A DNA stretch of 64,000 nucleotides from Microbotryomycetes sp. JL201 (taxonomy: Eukaryota; Basidiomycota; Microbotryomycetes), in contig JAQYUZ010000021.1 of assembly GCA_033819885.1 (NCBI GenBank), positions 1 through 64,000 of the forward strand, read 5' to 3'. Shown one piece after another: positions 21,055-33,405 of the stretch (the stretch's first letter is position 1; each line of letters begins with the position of its first letter). The translations under genes and the position numbers were made by a program. The notes under the pieces were generated by a model. It worked only from the letters and a program-made list of their open reading frames with translations. It did no database searches and had not been told where the DNA came from.

Positions 21055-22811
21055 ACACATTACTCTTCGTTCTTTGATACCCGAGTCCTTGTGACCACTT
21101 GATGACAGTCTCGACATTTTGCATTGAGATGACCAGTCTACGATTCCCATACGCCCGAGCGATGAGTTTCTCAGAATTTTTCGAGCCATCTGCGAGTGTC
21201 TGGCGAGTGCAGCAGACTGCATACGATCTACATTGAATGGTCAGGAGGCCATTGACCTGAAGTCCCGTCGCGGACCGCCTTAGTTGTTTCCGTTGTCGCT
21301 CTCATCTTCGAATCGATTCGAACGTTACACGTGCATGCGACTCCTGTCATTGAATCACTGGGAAATCCGGACTTGTTTGCCGTAATTTTTTGCGAGTCCG
21401 GCGGACTGACAGAATTGAAGTCGGTCGGAGTCCTCTTCGGGGCTGGTGTTCGCCGTCGCCGAGCTAGGCCTGCCACACGCTGGGCTGATTTGCAGAGCAG
21501 ATACCTTGCGCATTCTGGCGTTTCCAATCGTATCCATTCGCCTACAGCATTAGTTGCTGATCGTCCTCTGTTCGGCAAATCTGCGCGAGGTGTGTGCAGG
21601 CAATGATCAGAGCTGTTCAGGAGTATTCCGGCATAGCTCTGTCGCAGACTCGGATATCACATTCGGTTCGCGTAAGAATCTCGCATGCTTGCATCTCCTG
21701 AGAAACAATCGGGCTCAGATTGAAAAGTTGTTCAAAAGGAAGACGGCCAGAATAAGCATCTAGTAGGCCTAGCCATTGAAGCCAAGTCGGCTCAGAGTAC
21801 ATGTTCTAGTGCGCCACGATAAGTGCCTGACTGGTGCACGTCGAAAAAAAAACTGCGAAACAGTCAATGAGAAGTATAATGGCCTTGTGAGGACCCTGTG
21901 ATGTCCGTGGCCTGAAAGGGCAAAGCGATTCGCGCCCAAGGCTTCCGAGCCACAGTCAAATCGATCTGGCCTACTTTTCTGTTGGTCTTGAACAGGCATC
22001 ATCGCATTTGATCAATTGATCTTTGACATAACCGAACCGGGGAAGTACAAAACCTACTACAAACAAAGCGATTTCTCAAGTTTCGCAAGACTCGGCATCA
22101 ACCGTGCGGCACTTTGACAGGCAGTCGAAAATGTCACAGGTCGTATACTCGCTCAAATAAAGGCGTCCCGTTTTCATCGTAATGGAGCTCGTCAGGTAGC
22201 GCCGCCAAGTCCCCGAGTGCGCCACATCGTAGTGGCTTCGGATGTGTCGGATTGTGTAACGAGCTTCCGCAAAACGCTAGTGGCAAAATATCATCCCGTT
22301 CCTGAACGAGAATACGACTCCTGTTCGAAAAATTCGGGGTGAGTACTAGTTCAAGAACCAAGACTGAACCCTTTAGCACTGGCAGAGTCCGTGGCCGAGG
22401 ACGCACTAAACCTTGAGGTGATGCGCATGGGGAAATCTACGTTCGCCTAGATTGGCAGTATTGGGCTGCGCGGCCGGTCGCACTAGCCACTCAAGCGGCA
22501 GAGAGGGAACTACGGGCTGAGATCCCGGCGAACTAGCTCATTGAAGACCTTGGTGTACCAATCTACAGGAAAGGGGATGTCAAAGCGGTCAAAAGGGATT
22601 GATCTCGCCCTTGAGATGACCAAGTGTTCAAAGGCGACGGACATGTTGGTTAGAAAAGAAAATTGTGTTTGACAGCGCTCTGAGGGTCCGCTCAAGGTCG
22701 CATCGTCCTGTTTTGGCTTGCAAATGGTGTGAAAAGCTAGAATCGAGGCTGTACCTCTTCATCACACTTATACATATATATATACCATTTATTTTGGGCT
22801 CTTCAGCAACG
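21055..22811. other. 1.75-kb gene-poor island with protein-like minus-strand fragments
   Basis: No confident gene lies here. Three minus-strand pieces look more protein-like than chance: about 22645-22510 (MSVAFEHLVISRARSIPFDR, then PVDWYTKVFNELVRRDLSP), about 22340-22134 (ending LPDELHYDENGTPLFERVYD) and 21802-21617 (MYSEPTWLQWLGLLDAYSGR). They lie in one transcriptional order, but I see no splicing that joins them convincingly and no known family. They may be a divergent or decayed gene. A short TATATATATA tract is near 22770, just upstream of the tRNA gene. Confidence 0.35.
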
Positions 22812-22911
22812 GCCGCGATGGTGTAGTCGTATCATACACCGTTCGGGAAGCCTCAATTCGAGTCAATTCTGTGCTTCGGTGTGGTCCTGGGTTCAATTCC
22901 CAGTCGCGGCC
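22812..22911 (+). tRNA. tRNA-Pro(CGG) with intron
   Basis: This is a cloverleaf with acceptor stem GCCGCGA/TCGCGGC and T8-G9. The short D arm is GTG...CAT and the anticodon stem is CACCG (22837-22841) paired with CGGTG (22877-22881). The loop TT-CGG-G...T has the anticodon CGG at 22844-22846. The T arm is CTGGG-TTCAATT-CCCAG. A 28-nt intron (22848-22875) sits one base 3' of the anticodon, the standard eukaryotic place. The loop TTCGGGT matches eukaryotic proline tRNAs. No CCA is encoded, as expected. Confidence 0.88.
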
Positions 22912-22913
22912 GA

Positions 22914-22921
22914 TTTTTTTT
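22914..22921 (+). terminator. RNA polymerase III T-run terminator of tRNA-Pro
   Basis: Eight consecutive T residues on the RNA-like strand start two bases after the tRNA end. This is the usual Pol III stop signal and supports the tRNA being transcribed. Confidence 0.85.
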
Positions 22922-23221
22922 GGTTGCGGCAGGCAAAAGGGCTGGGAAAACTAGCTGCTCCCGGAAGAGTTGCAACTGTTTGTTCTTTTTGGTTCTGACG
23001 AACAGGCTGCGATACAGGATTACCGACGAGGCTCTGTTCGTTCATTGTCCAGGATGTATGCGTGTGCGGCGCGAGGGTTGACGGCCAGAGCGCGAACGTT
23101 GACAACATATTGCAACAACAAGGAATAGACTGCCAATCAACCAAACAACTTTGAAAACAACACGTACAGACTGAGAATGGCTCGTCAGCGCTCGCAATCT
23201 GCAGTCCACCGACTCGGAAGC
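22922..23221. other. Short spacer between tRNA-Pro and VTI1
   Basis: About 300 bases hold the 3' flank of the tRNA gene and the presumed 3' UTR of VTI1. No coding or RNA signal was seen. Confidence 0.5.
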
Positions 23222-24187
23222 TCACATCAAGAAGACGAGGATGGCAATAATGCCGTACGTCACCAGACGCTGCTTCTGAGCTCTGTCGAAGCGTCGTCAG
23301 CTCGTAATGCTCTCTGCGAACTCGATAAACACACCTGCGAATCATCTTTTTGAGAGTGCCCGAAGCCCTATCGATGGACCCATCTGCCTCATACAGCTGT
23401 TCATGGCGAGTCAGAAAATGACATGAAAGTCAGTCGTGAGGCGCACCGTGTCTCTTGTATGTTCGAGTTGGTCGCGCTGGCCGCGAAGGTTGTTCAGGAT
23501 GTCCGCGCCAAGCACTTCTGTCTCGAGCGCGACGCGGTGGCTGTCTTCGAGACGCCGCTGACCCTCCGAGAGCTTATCTGTGGTGGATAGCAACCGACTG
23601 CGCTGCAACTGCGCTTGAGAGCCTTGCTCATTCGACGAGTCGGAGCGGTCCATATCAATGGCGGTGTGTTCGCTGTTCGGTCCAAGCAAGTCGCTACGAT
23701 GTGTTGTCGAGACGAGCTTAGTCTGTTTGAGCAAGGTTGTACGTCAACATGGCAGCAGTCGAGCGCGAGTGGCGTGTACTTGCCAGCTCGGCTTTTTGCT
23801 GAGCGATAGACGCCTTGTGCTGTTTCAGTTGGGACTGCAAGACGTCGCGCTCGTCTCTGTCTGCCGTCTGGACTTCGATCTCCATCTGAGCTATCTGTTC
23901 GTCCGCAACGCAAGCGCGTCAAGATCGGGCAGCCGACCACCTCACGGCTGGCCAGGGCTCACGATCTCGTCTGCCTCTTCGAGCTCGCGTTCGACGCGCC
24001 GCAGCACTGCCCCTCTCGCATCTGTTTAATTGCCAGGCGCTCTGTCAGCTCGACGGGCTCAGCTAAATCGCTGCGTCGAGCGCTCACCGCCGCGAACGTC
24101 TCGCGCTTCTTCGCTCAGCTTGGCCTTGACACTCGAAGTAAGCTGCTCAAGGTCCGTCTCGTACTCCTGAAAGACTGATCCGGCCAT
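23222..24187 (-). CDS. VTI1: Qb-SNARE VTI1
   Basis: This is a v-SNARE of Golgi/endosome/vacuole traffic. The N-terminal three-helix part begins MAGSVFQEYETDLEQLTSSV and continues LRRVERELEEADEIVSQMEI, the standard Vti1 start. The SNARE motif holds RRLEDSHRVALETEVLGADI, LNNLRGQRDQLEHTRDTV and DRASGTLKKMIR. The C-terminal anchor is QRLVTYGIIAILVFLM, stopping directly after the membrane helix. About six short introns split it. The expected length of about 220 residues fits. It is divergent from SPT2, with a shared upstream region of roughly 440 bases. Confidence 0.92.
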
Positions 24188-24628
24188 GAGAGGAGAGGGT
24201 GCGGCCATGGCTGGTCGTCCGCAGCGCGAAGGGCGTGTTCAACCCCTTGGGAACAATTGCTGGGAGCAGTGGAACGCTCAGAAGGCAGTTGTGGACCTTC
24301 CAAAGCGCTCGCGCACGGGTTTGCGGATGTTGTCGCGATCAAGTTCGAAGGCAGAGCCGGTCAACGGTTCAGCTTCTGACCACACTGTGCGCTCCGACTT
24401 GACTTGCTTTCCCCTAGTCCTGATATGCTCAAACTGCACAAAGGACGAGTACAGGTAGCTTGCTGAGTCAGGCGTTGTCGCTGTTCGGCTGTGAAAGCTT
24501 TCAACCCCACACTGCCCCGATCGAATCAGCTGTAGCTGCAGCTGCGTGGACGAAGATGGACGCAAGTCGGTCTCAAATGTGTGTCTCAAGCTGTCATGCT
24601 GATATTTCCCCTCCAGTTTGCTACACTT
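24188..24628. other. Divergent promoter region of VTI1 and SPT2
   Basis: About 440 bases lie between the two start codons. The right edge may contain the true first exon of SPT2: a pyrimidine-rich acceptor (cccctccag) stands just before TTTGCTACACTTATG, and FATLMA resembles the N-terminus of fungal Spt2. ATGs at 24556 and 24577 lie upstream, but no convincing donor was found. Confidence 0.5.
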
Positions 24629-25823
24629 ATGGCGCAGGCGGCTCGCAACGCCGCGACGGAGCAAGCCGAAGTGGCACAGCGAGACAGGCTGCGCAGAGAG
24701 GCAGAGCGCGCGCAAGAAATTGAGCGACTCAAGAAGGAGGCAAAAGAGAAAGAGATGCTCGAGCAGCGCAGGAAAGAACGACAGGAACGCGAACGCAAGC
24801 TCGAACAGGAGCGGCAAAGGCAGATGGCGGCCTTGCCACAGACTCGGAACCTGTACGCACTCAAGCAAGAGAGAATAAAAAGAGGACTGGACCCGGACGG
24901 TAGAGACGATCATTTGCTGCCAGGCGTGAGCTCACCGATGCAGATCACGCTTGGACGCCACTCACTCTTTCCACATTTAGAACCAATCCAAAACGCCTTA
25001 TAACGACCTGATGAAAAAAGCCGCACAAAATTCCAGAAATACCAGCTCGGACGCTGGGCCAAGCTCCGCCAGAAACAAGAGCAAGGATCCGTTCGTTTCG
25101 CGAGAGGACAAGGCCGCTCGACGCAAGAGGGCATTGTTCGACGACGACGGCGATGCGATCGGCAGTATGGCTCTGGCGAAGGCGTCCCGTGATTCGACAC
25201 CTTCGTTAGTGTCCCGACCGAGTGCGCCGAACAGTGCGAATGGCAAAGCTTCGGCGAGCGCACGGCTTGTCTCGAACGGTGCGCCAAAGTCTACGAAATC
25301 GCAAGGCAGAGCCAATGCGGCTTCGCCAGGGAAAGCTTTAACGGCCAAGGACAGGCTCAAAGCGCAATTTGACCCGACGCGTTTTGTCAAGCTCAATACC
25401 GAGAAGCGAGATTTGCGAACGATCGAAGAAATTGAGGCCGACATGAGACGGCGGAGACAGCAGCAACAGCCACATTCACTGCCAGAGAAGCGTGAAAAGC
25501 AACCAGGCAACCAATCACGTCTCCCTGATAATTCGCAGAAAAAACGCGCCAGGAACGACATAGACGACGACCGGCCAACCAAAAGCTCTCGCATCGACAA
25601 TTCGATGCGCGACGAGATCTGGAGGCTGCTTGGTCGCGATCGGAGCCGTGACATACAGCGAGACATGTTTTCAGATGACGATGACTCTGACATGGAGGCG
25701 ACCGGCGCCGACGTGTACCGAGAGGAGCAGAGGGCAGCTCGGATTGCTCGCCAGGAGGATCGCAACGAGGAGGAGTTACTGAGGCGGAGGGCGGAGGAGA
25801 AGGCCAAGAGGAAGAACAAGTAG
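24629..25823 (+). CDS. SPT2: Chromatin protein SPT2 (H3-H4 binding)
   Basis: This is a nuclear histone H3-H4 chaperone and transcription-elongation factor. Two exons, 24629-24925 and 24981-25823, join LLPG to NQSKTPYNDLMKKAA, giving about 379 residues. The N-terminal part is a long charged coiled coil (RREAERAQEIERLKKEAKEK). The middle is Ser/Ala/Lys-rich and disordered. The C-terminal SPT2 domain has RDEIWRLLGRDRSRDIQRDM, the acidic FSDDDDSDMEA and then VYREEQRAARIARQEDRNEE with a basic end. Acidic-then-coiled ARIARxED is the SPT2 signature. The start could be a little upstream through a tiny first exon (FATLMA precedes the chosen ATG). Confidence 0.88.
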
Positions 25824-25907
25824 AACGCTTGTGGTCATGCAGCATGCATGCAGTGCTGCACTCTGACAGTCTGCATTAAAAGTCTGATCAGGCGCTAGGT
25901 CGACGAT

Positions 25908-26124
25908 TCACTCAATCTTTCTCAGATCCACAACTACAAATTTGGCCCGCACCTTTGTCTCAGGATCGTAGAGTTCCGATGCATGAGTTCGCAATCCTTT
26001 CGAGCCGTGACGGCGCAGCCAAACCTCTTTCTGCGGCGAGCCTGAGTGCGACGGCGGACTTTGCCGTCAGCGCTCGAGCTTTGCCTGCCAACCCTAGTCC
26101 CGTACACGTAAACATTTTGAACAT
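25908..26124 (-). CDS. Candidate 50-residue two-exon protein
   Basis: I do not recognise this gene. On the minus strand an ATG at 26124 opens MFKMFT. A textbook intron follows (GTACGG donor, GCTGAC branch, CTCAG acceptor, about 64 nt). The second exon reads SPQKEVWLRRHGSKGLRTHA and continues SELYDPETKVRAKFVVVDLR to a TGA at 25910-25908. The basic, even composition and the clean intron argue for a real small protein, perhaps ribosomal or mitochondrial by character, but no family match is evident to me. It is convergent with SPT2. Upstream exons could exist. Confidence 0.4.
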
Positions 26125-26793
26125 AGAATGAGACGTGCCGCCTCATTTATCCTGGGTCGCACTCTGTGCGCCGGCACCAAGAAAAACATCCAACAAGAAA
26201 GGCGACTCTTCCAGGGGCGGCCGGATTTCCCCAGCGAATTTACCAGTGCGAGCTAACGAAGTGGGCAAAGTTGGCCGCGACTGGGAGTTGAACCCAGGGC
26301 CAAACCGAAGCTTAGAATTTACCAGAGCTTCTAAGCTTTCCGAACGGTGACTTCTCGCGTGACCGGATGCTCCGTATACTTGTCCTGCAAACCGATAGCT
26401 CCGAGACATACTTTCTTGCAGCTCAAGAGACGATCACTCGCGGCCGGCGGATGGAGACCGTAATCTCGGGTTGTGGCGCCGACAAGGTTGTTTCCATGCG
26501 GCGGATGCTCAAATCTGCACGCCATTGCCGATGAAGCTCACAGCATCATCGACAGAAGCGTTGGCGATCACATCGAAAGGGGCTGCGCTAGCCTTGGCCC
26601 TTCGCCATTGGATAGCGTCTCGTCAGAGGTTTTGATCGAAATACGCGCACCTGCCCATCCCATTACAACACTGGCTCTCTCTGGCCACACAACGAACGCG
26701 GAAACACGGATTAGACATGACTCTCGGCAAGAAAGGTATAGACCAAGAACTTTGATGAATGGAAGGGGTATCATGGGAAAACGATGCGGAGGC
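26125..26793. other. Gap holding a degenerate tRNA and weak minus-strand frames
   Basis: Apart from the tRNA-Pro relic, two ATG-initiated minus-strand frames are open, 26774-26568 and 26525-26331 (for example DRLLSCKKVCLGAIGLQDKY). They match nothing I know. They may be chance frames or remains of a gene. Confidence 0.35.
26273..26364 (-). pseudogene. tRNA-Pro(CGG) relic lacking a D arm
   Basis: The 3' half (T38, anticodon stem, variable loop, T arm, acceptor) is nearly identical to the intact tRNA-Pro at 22812-22911: T arm CTGGG-TTCAACT-CCCAG and acceptor TCGCGGCC. The anticodon stem and loop CACCG-TTCGGA are present, followed by an intron-like insert that begins AAGC and ends AATTCTAAGCT, as in the intact gene. 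The 5' acceptor is disturbed (GGTCACGCGA) and only about five bases remain where the D arm should be. The anticodon stem has one mismatch and no T-run follows. I read it as a pseudogene. Confidence 0.7.
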
Positions 26794-28681
<1,888 letters not shown>

Positions 28682-29412
28682 GCTCGCCTAGATGGCCCGT
28701 CAAGCGATCAGCTGACGCGATTGAGCTCGGCGAGGTCGCACGCAGCTGGCGTCCGTGCTGTCCTGCAGCGCGTGCAGACTGGTGACGACCGCGGAAGGGC
28801 TGGCCGCCGCTGAGGTTCCCAGCTCGTCTGCCCTTGCTGGCGCTTGTCAGCTTGTCCGTAGCTCAGCGCCGGCCTCTACAAGGGTGTGTGTGCACGCGCC
28901 GTGATCAAGCTGGGCACCTGTTGCCGTGCAGCCAGCTGTGAACCGGTGCGTGGTCAGTGCGGCCGGCGTTGCCGTGCCTCCTGCTCCCTAAGAGAGTGCA
29001 CGAAGGCAGTCGTGAGGCTGTCGTTGAGAGCGTGTACGAGCTGGCGCAGACCTTGAGCTCCGACAACGTGTGTTCGCAACCACCAAGCGCTGCGACGACC
29101 CGCAGCACTACCGATCGCGAACAACACAAAACATTATCAGGCGCGCTCCAGTATCTTCCATAATAAGTTCTGATCTGTACTGAGCGAGAGAATGCTTGAA
29201 GATAGTCAAGACAATAACCGATGTGCGGTGGAGGTCGCCCGACTGCGCGCTGACGAAGCTATCGCGTCTTCGACCCTTGCCAACAAGAACCAACCTCGAG
29301 ATCCTGCTGCATCCGACTCAGACGTCTGTGCCACAGCCTCCGCAGCGTCTGGATTCGCTTCATTACGCTCTTCGTACGTCACCGTCCGGTTCACCTCGCG
29401 ATCACGGGCGCG
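28682..29412. other. Divergent promoter region of the kinase and Lon genes
   Basis: About 730 GC-rich bases separate the two start codons. No ATG-initiated frame with protein-like content and no RNA gene was recognised. A frame open from 29192 into Lon starts with a non-ATG codon in a different frame and is a shadow. Confidence 0.55.
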
Positions 29413-32400
29413 ATGCACACCCGCTGGCGGACAGTCGGTCCCGCCGCGGCACCATGGAGGACACTCGCGCAGTCAGCCAGCGCTTCGTCAGCCACGCGAA
29501 CGGCTGTTGTACCTGCGGCGGCTGTGCTCGCGGCAGGTCCGTCAGCACGCCACTCGGCCCGAACACGCCCGCACAGACACCTCTCGACGTCTGCACCATC
29601 TGCAATCGGAGCACTCAAGCCAACAGCGTTTGTCGCATACCCACGCAAGACGGATAAGAAGCAGGACGGCTTGCCCGAGGACGAGCTCGACCAGGAAAAT
29701 GACGATACAGGCAAAAATAATATATCTAGACGAAGCCCGAGATCTCCTACAGAGTCAGAGTCGTCACAGTCGACATCGTCTCGGTCGTCCTCTAGCGCAG
29801 GCTCGTCTGCATCCACCCCGCCCTCGTCTGACAACGGAGACGATGGAGCATCGTCATCGTCAGGCGGCAGCGGCAGCGGCAACAAGGGGGTTTCGAGGAG
29901 ATCCGTGCCAGAGATTTACCCTCAGCTACTGGCATTACCAATCACGCGGCGGCCGCTTTTCCCCGGATTCTACAAAGCTGTCGTCATCCGCAATCCGGCC
30001 GTAATTGCAGCAATCCGCGAGGCCATGGACAGAGGTCAACCTTACATTGGCGCTTTCTTACTCAAAGATGAAAATGCCGATAGCGACATGTACGTCGATT
30101 TGGATGCCCGCGCTTTCAACTTGGCGCTGACTGGTTCACTCCGCTCTGATGTAGTATCACTGATCCAGACTCGGTCCACTCGGTCGGAGTCTTCGCTCAG
30201 ATCACATCTACATTCCCGGCACCTTCGACCGACAAGGACAAGAACGAGGACCCTGGCTTGACCGCCGTGCTTTATCCGCACCGACGCATTCGCATCAACG
30301 AACTGCTGCCTATTCCAGAGAACGGCTTGTCGGCGCCAGCACCTGCTGCTGAAGAGTCACCGGCTACCAAGTCCGAGTCGCGATCGTCAGAAACTGCAAC
30401 GATAGCCAAGACTGTTGCCGAGGCACCGGAGCTGCAACACGAGGGCACCGTGGTCGAAGAGACAGATTCTGACGGCAATCCTTACCAAACGGCATTCTTG
30501 CACAAGTACGCTGTGTCGATTGTCAACGTCGATAACGTCCCCATGCAACCTTACGACAAAAAATCCCAAGTTGCACGCGCTGTCGCCAGTGAAATCATCT
30601 CAGTCTTCAAAGAGATCGCCCAACTCAACCCTCTATTCAGAGACCAGATTGCCAACTTTTCTATGAGCCAGTCTGCCGGCAACGTGTTCGAAGAGCCAGA
30701 AAAGTTGGCTGATTTCGCGGCCGCTGTCTCGACGGGCGAAGTCAACGAGTTACAAGAGGTCCTCGAGAGCACAGTCTTGGAGGAACGATTGCAAAAGAGT
30801 CTGCTCGTTCTCAAAAAGGAGCTTATGAATGCGCAATTGCAGAGTAAAATTTCAAAGGACGTGGAAAACAAGATTCAGAAGCGGCAACGCGAATACTACT
30901 TGATGGAGCAGCTCAAGGGCATCAAGAAAGAGCTTGGCATCGAGTCTGACGGCAAGGACAAGCTTGTTGACAAGTTCAAGGAGAAGGCCGAGACGCTGAA
31001 CATGCCCGAGGCGGTGCGAAAAGTCTTTGACGAAGAGATCAACAAGCTACAGCACCTCGAGCCAGCTGCCAGCGAGTTCAACGTGACGCGCAATTACTTG
31101 GATTGGTTGACGCAGATTCCATGGGGTCGACATTCCGAGGAGAACTTTGATCTCAAGCATGCCGTCACCGTCTTGGATGAGGACCACTACGGGCTCAAAG
31201 ATGTCAAGGACCGCATTCTCGAGTTTTTGGCCGTTGGAAAGCTGAGGGGCACAGTCGAGGGCAAGATTCTGTGCTTCGTCGGACCGCCCGGTGTTGGTGA
31301 GGACTGCGACAGCTGGCTAGCGATTTCAAGAGCTGAAAGATCTCTGCAGGTAAAACCTCCATCGGCAAATCGATCGCTCGAGCTCTCGACCGACAATTCT
31401 TCCGATTCTCCGTCGGTGGTCTGTCTGACGTGGCCGAGATTAAAGGTCACAGGCGAACTTACGTCGGCGCTATGCCGGGCAAGATCATCCAGGCACTCAA
31501 AAAGGTGCAAACGGAGAACCCGCTTGTCTTGATTGACGAAGTCGACAAGATTGGTCGAGGCCACAACGGCGACCCTTCAAGTGCGCTGCTCGAGATGCTT
31601 GACCCTGAGCAAAATTCGCAGTTCTTGGATCACTATGTGCGTATTGCTACCAGATAATGCGTCGATCTCGCATACTGAACCGATCACCGCACCAGCTCGA
31701 CGTGCCTGTCGACCTCTCCCGCGTGTTGTTTGTTTGCACAGCCAACACTCTTGAAACAATCCCGGCCCCTCTGCTCGACCGCATGGAAGTCCTCGAGGTC
31801 AGCGGATACATCACCGATGAGAAGGCCGCCATTGCGTCAAGGTATCTAGCCCCGCAAGCCAAGGATGGGGCAGGCTTGAAGAACGCCAATGTCACTTTGA
31901 CCGACGACGCCGTCGCTGCGTTGATTCGATACTATTGCCGAGAGTCAGGCGTCCGCAAGCTCAAGCAGCAAATTGAAAAGGTGAGATCGAGCTCGAGGCT
32001 ATTGGTGCACCGGGCTCATCGTTTTTCCCGTAGGTCTACCGCAAGGCAGCATTGCAGATCGTGCAAGACATCGGCGAGCCGTTAGCAGAGGACAAGGCGA
32101 AGATCGTGCCTCCGGTCGAGGCACCAGAGGAAGCGTCCAAGTCGGCGTCGGCCGAAGCCGAAGAAGTGATTGAAGACAAGGTGGAGAAGCAAGATGGTGA
32201 CATTGCAGCAGACAAGTCTCAGGAAGGCGAAGACCGCAAGACAACAACAGGTGTCAGGAAGCCGCTCGACGTTCCAGAGCATGTGAATGTCCAAATCACA
32301 GCAGACAACTTGCTCGATTACGTCGGCCCTCCAGTATACCAGAAAGATCGGATTTACACGAAGACTTCGCCTGTGGGCGTATCGTGCGGACTCGGCTACC

Positions 32401-33170
32401 TAGGCAATGGCTCAGGCGCCGTCATGCCAATCGAGGTCACGGTCAGTTATTCTCGCTCCCTTCTTGGCAAGCTTACACCCATCTGACTGTTCTCGATTAG
32501 TCCATGCCTGGCTCTGGTATCCAGCTCACGGGCAAGCTTGGAGAGGTGATCAAGGAGAGCGCCCAGATCGCTCTCGCGTTTTTGCGAGCGAACGCGTACA
32601 CCCTCGGCTTGACAGATGACAAGGACAAGGACTTGTTGGACAAGCGCGCAATCCACTTGCACATGCCGTGAGTGCCGTCCAGGTCTATCCGGTAGACATT
32701 GCTCAATTCTCCCGCGTTCGCAGTGAGGGCTCGATCGGCAAGGAAGGTCCTTCGGCTGGTATCGCTATACTCACCGCGTTTGTGTCGCTATTTTCAAAGC
32801 GAGGCATCAATTCCGACCTCGCTATGACTGGTGAAATGACGCTCGCAGGCCAAGTCCTGCCCGTTGGCGGCTTGAAGGAAAAGATCTTGGCGGCACATCG
32901 CGCCGGTATCAAAAAGATTATCGCACCGCTGGCTTGCAAACCAGACATTGACCACAACGTGCGTTAAGACTCGCTGCAATGCGAAGGAGGATGCGCGCTC
33001 ATATCTCTTGTTCGCCTCAGGTGCCCGAGTCGGTCAAGGAAGGCATCAACATTGTCTACGTCGAAAACGTCGCTCAAGTCATTCGAGAAGCGTTCGCAGG
33101 TCAACCTATCGTCGACAAGCTTTCTGGACTTGACGAAGTTTTGGTTCCTCTGGAAGAGGCAAAACGGTGA
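29413..33170 (+). CDS. PIM1: Mitochondrial Lon protease PIM1
   Basis: This is the ATP-dependent matrix protease that removes damaged proteins. An Arg/Ala/Ser-rich mitochondrial leader ([20 protein letters not shown]) precedes an acidic linker and the Lon substrate domain ([20 protein letters not shown]). Then come [11 protein letters not shown], Walker [14 protein letters not shown] (an intron falls between GVG and K), [20 protein letters not shown], Walker [11 protein letters not shown] and sensor/arginine-finger [20 protein letters not shown]. The protease part has [16 protein letters not shown], then [14 protein letters not shown] with the catalytic Ser and [16 protein letters not shown] with the catalytic Lys. 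An acidic insert of about 60 residues separates the sensor-2 helix from the protease domain. About seven introns. The stop is at 33168-33170. Confidence 0.95.
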
Positions 33171-33405
33171 TGGAAATGTTTAAAAGGCGTTTTTGTTTTC
33201 GGTTCTTTTCTTATTTGTAACTTCTTCTCGTTGTATTAAGACGCTCACCAATTCTTTTGCAATGCACACCCTTCTCCAACGAGTTTCGACGAATGTTACA
33301 ACGCACATCTTGAAAAGGACAAACATACACATCACCAAGTACACCAACTGAGAGTCAAAAATTGAGTGGGGTCACAAAAAACAATGCTGTACTACTGGTT
33401 GTGGT

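Noticed and set aside
24998-25819. 273-residue minus-strand open frame
   Set aside because: It is exactly antisense to SPT2 exon 2, whose protein is recognisable; the reverse frame is a Ser/Leu/Arg shadow.
29192-30004. 270-residue plus-strand frame at the start of Lon
   Set aside because: It begins with a non-ATG codon and runs in a different frame from the Lon leader; its His/Arg-rich content is typical of a shadow.
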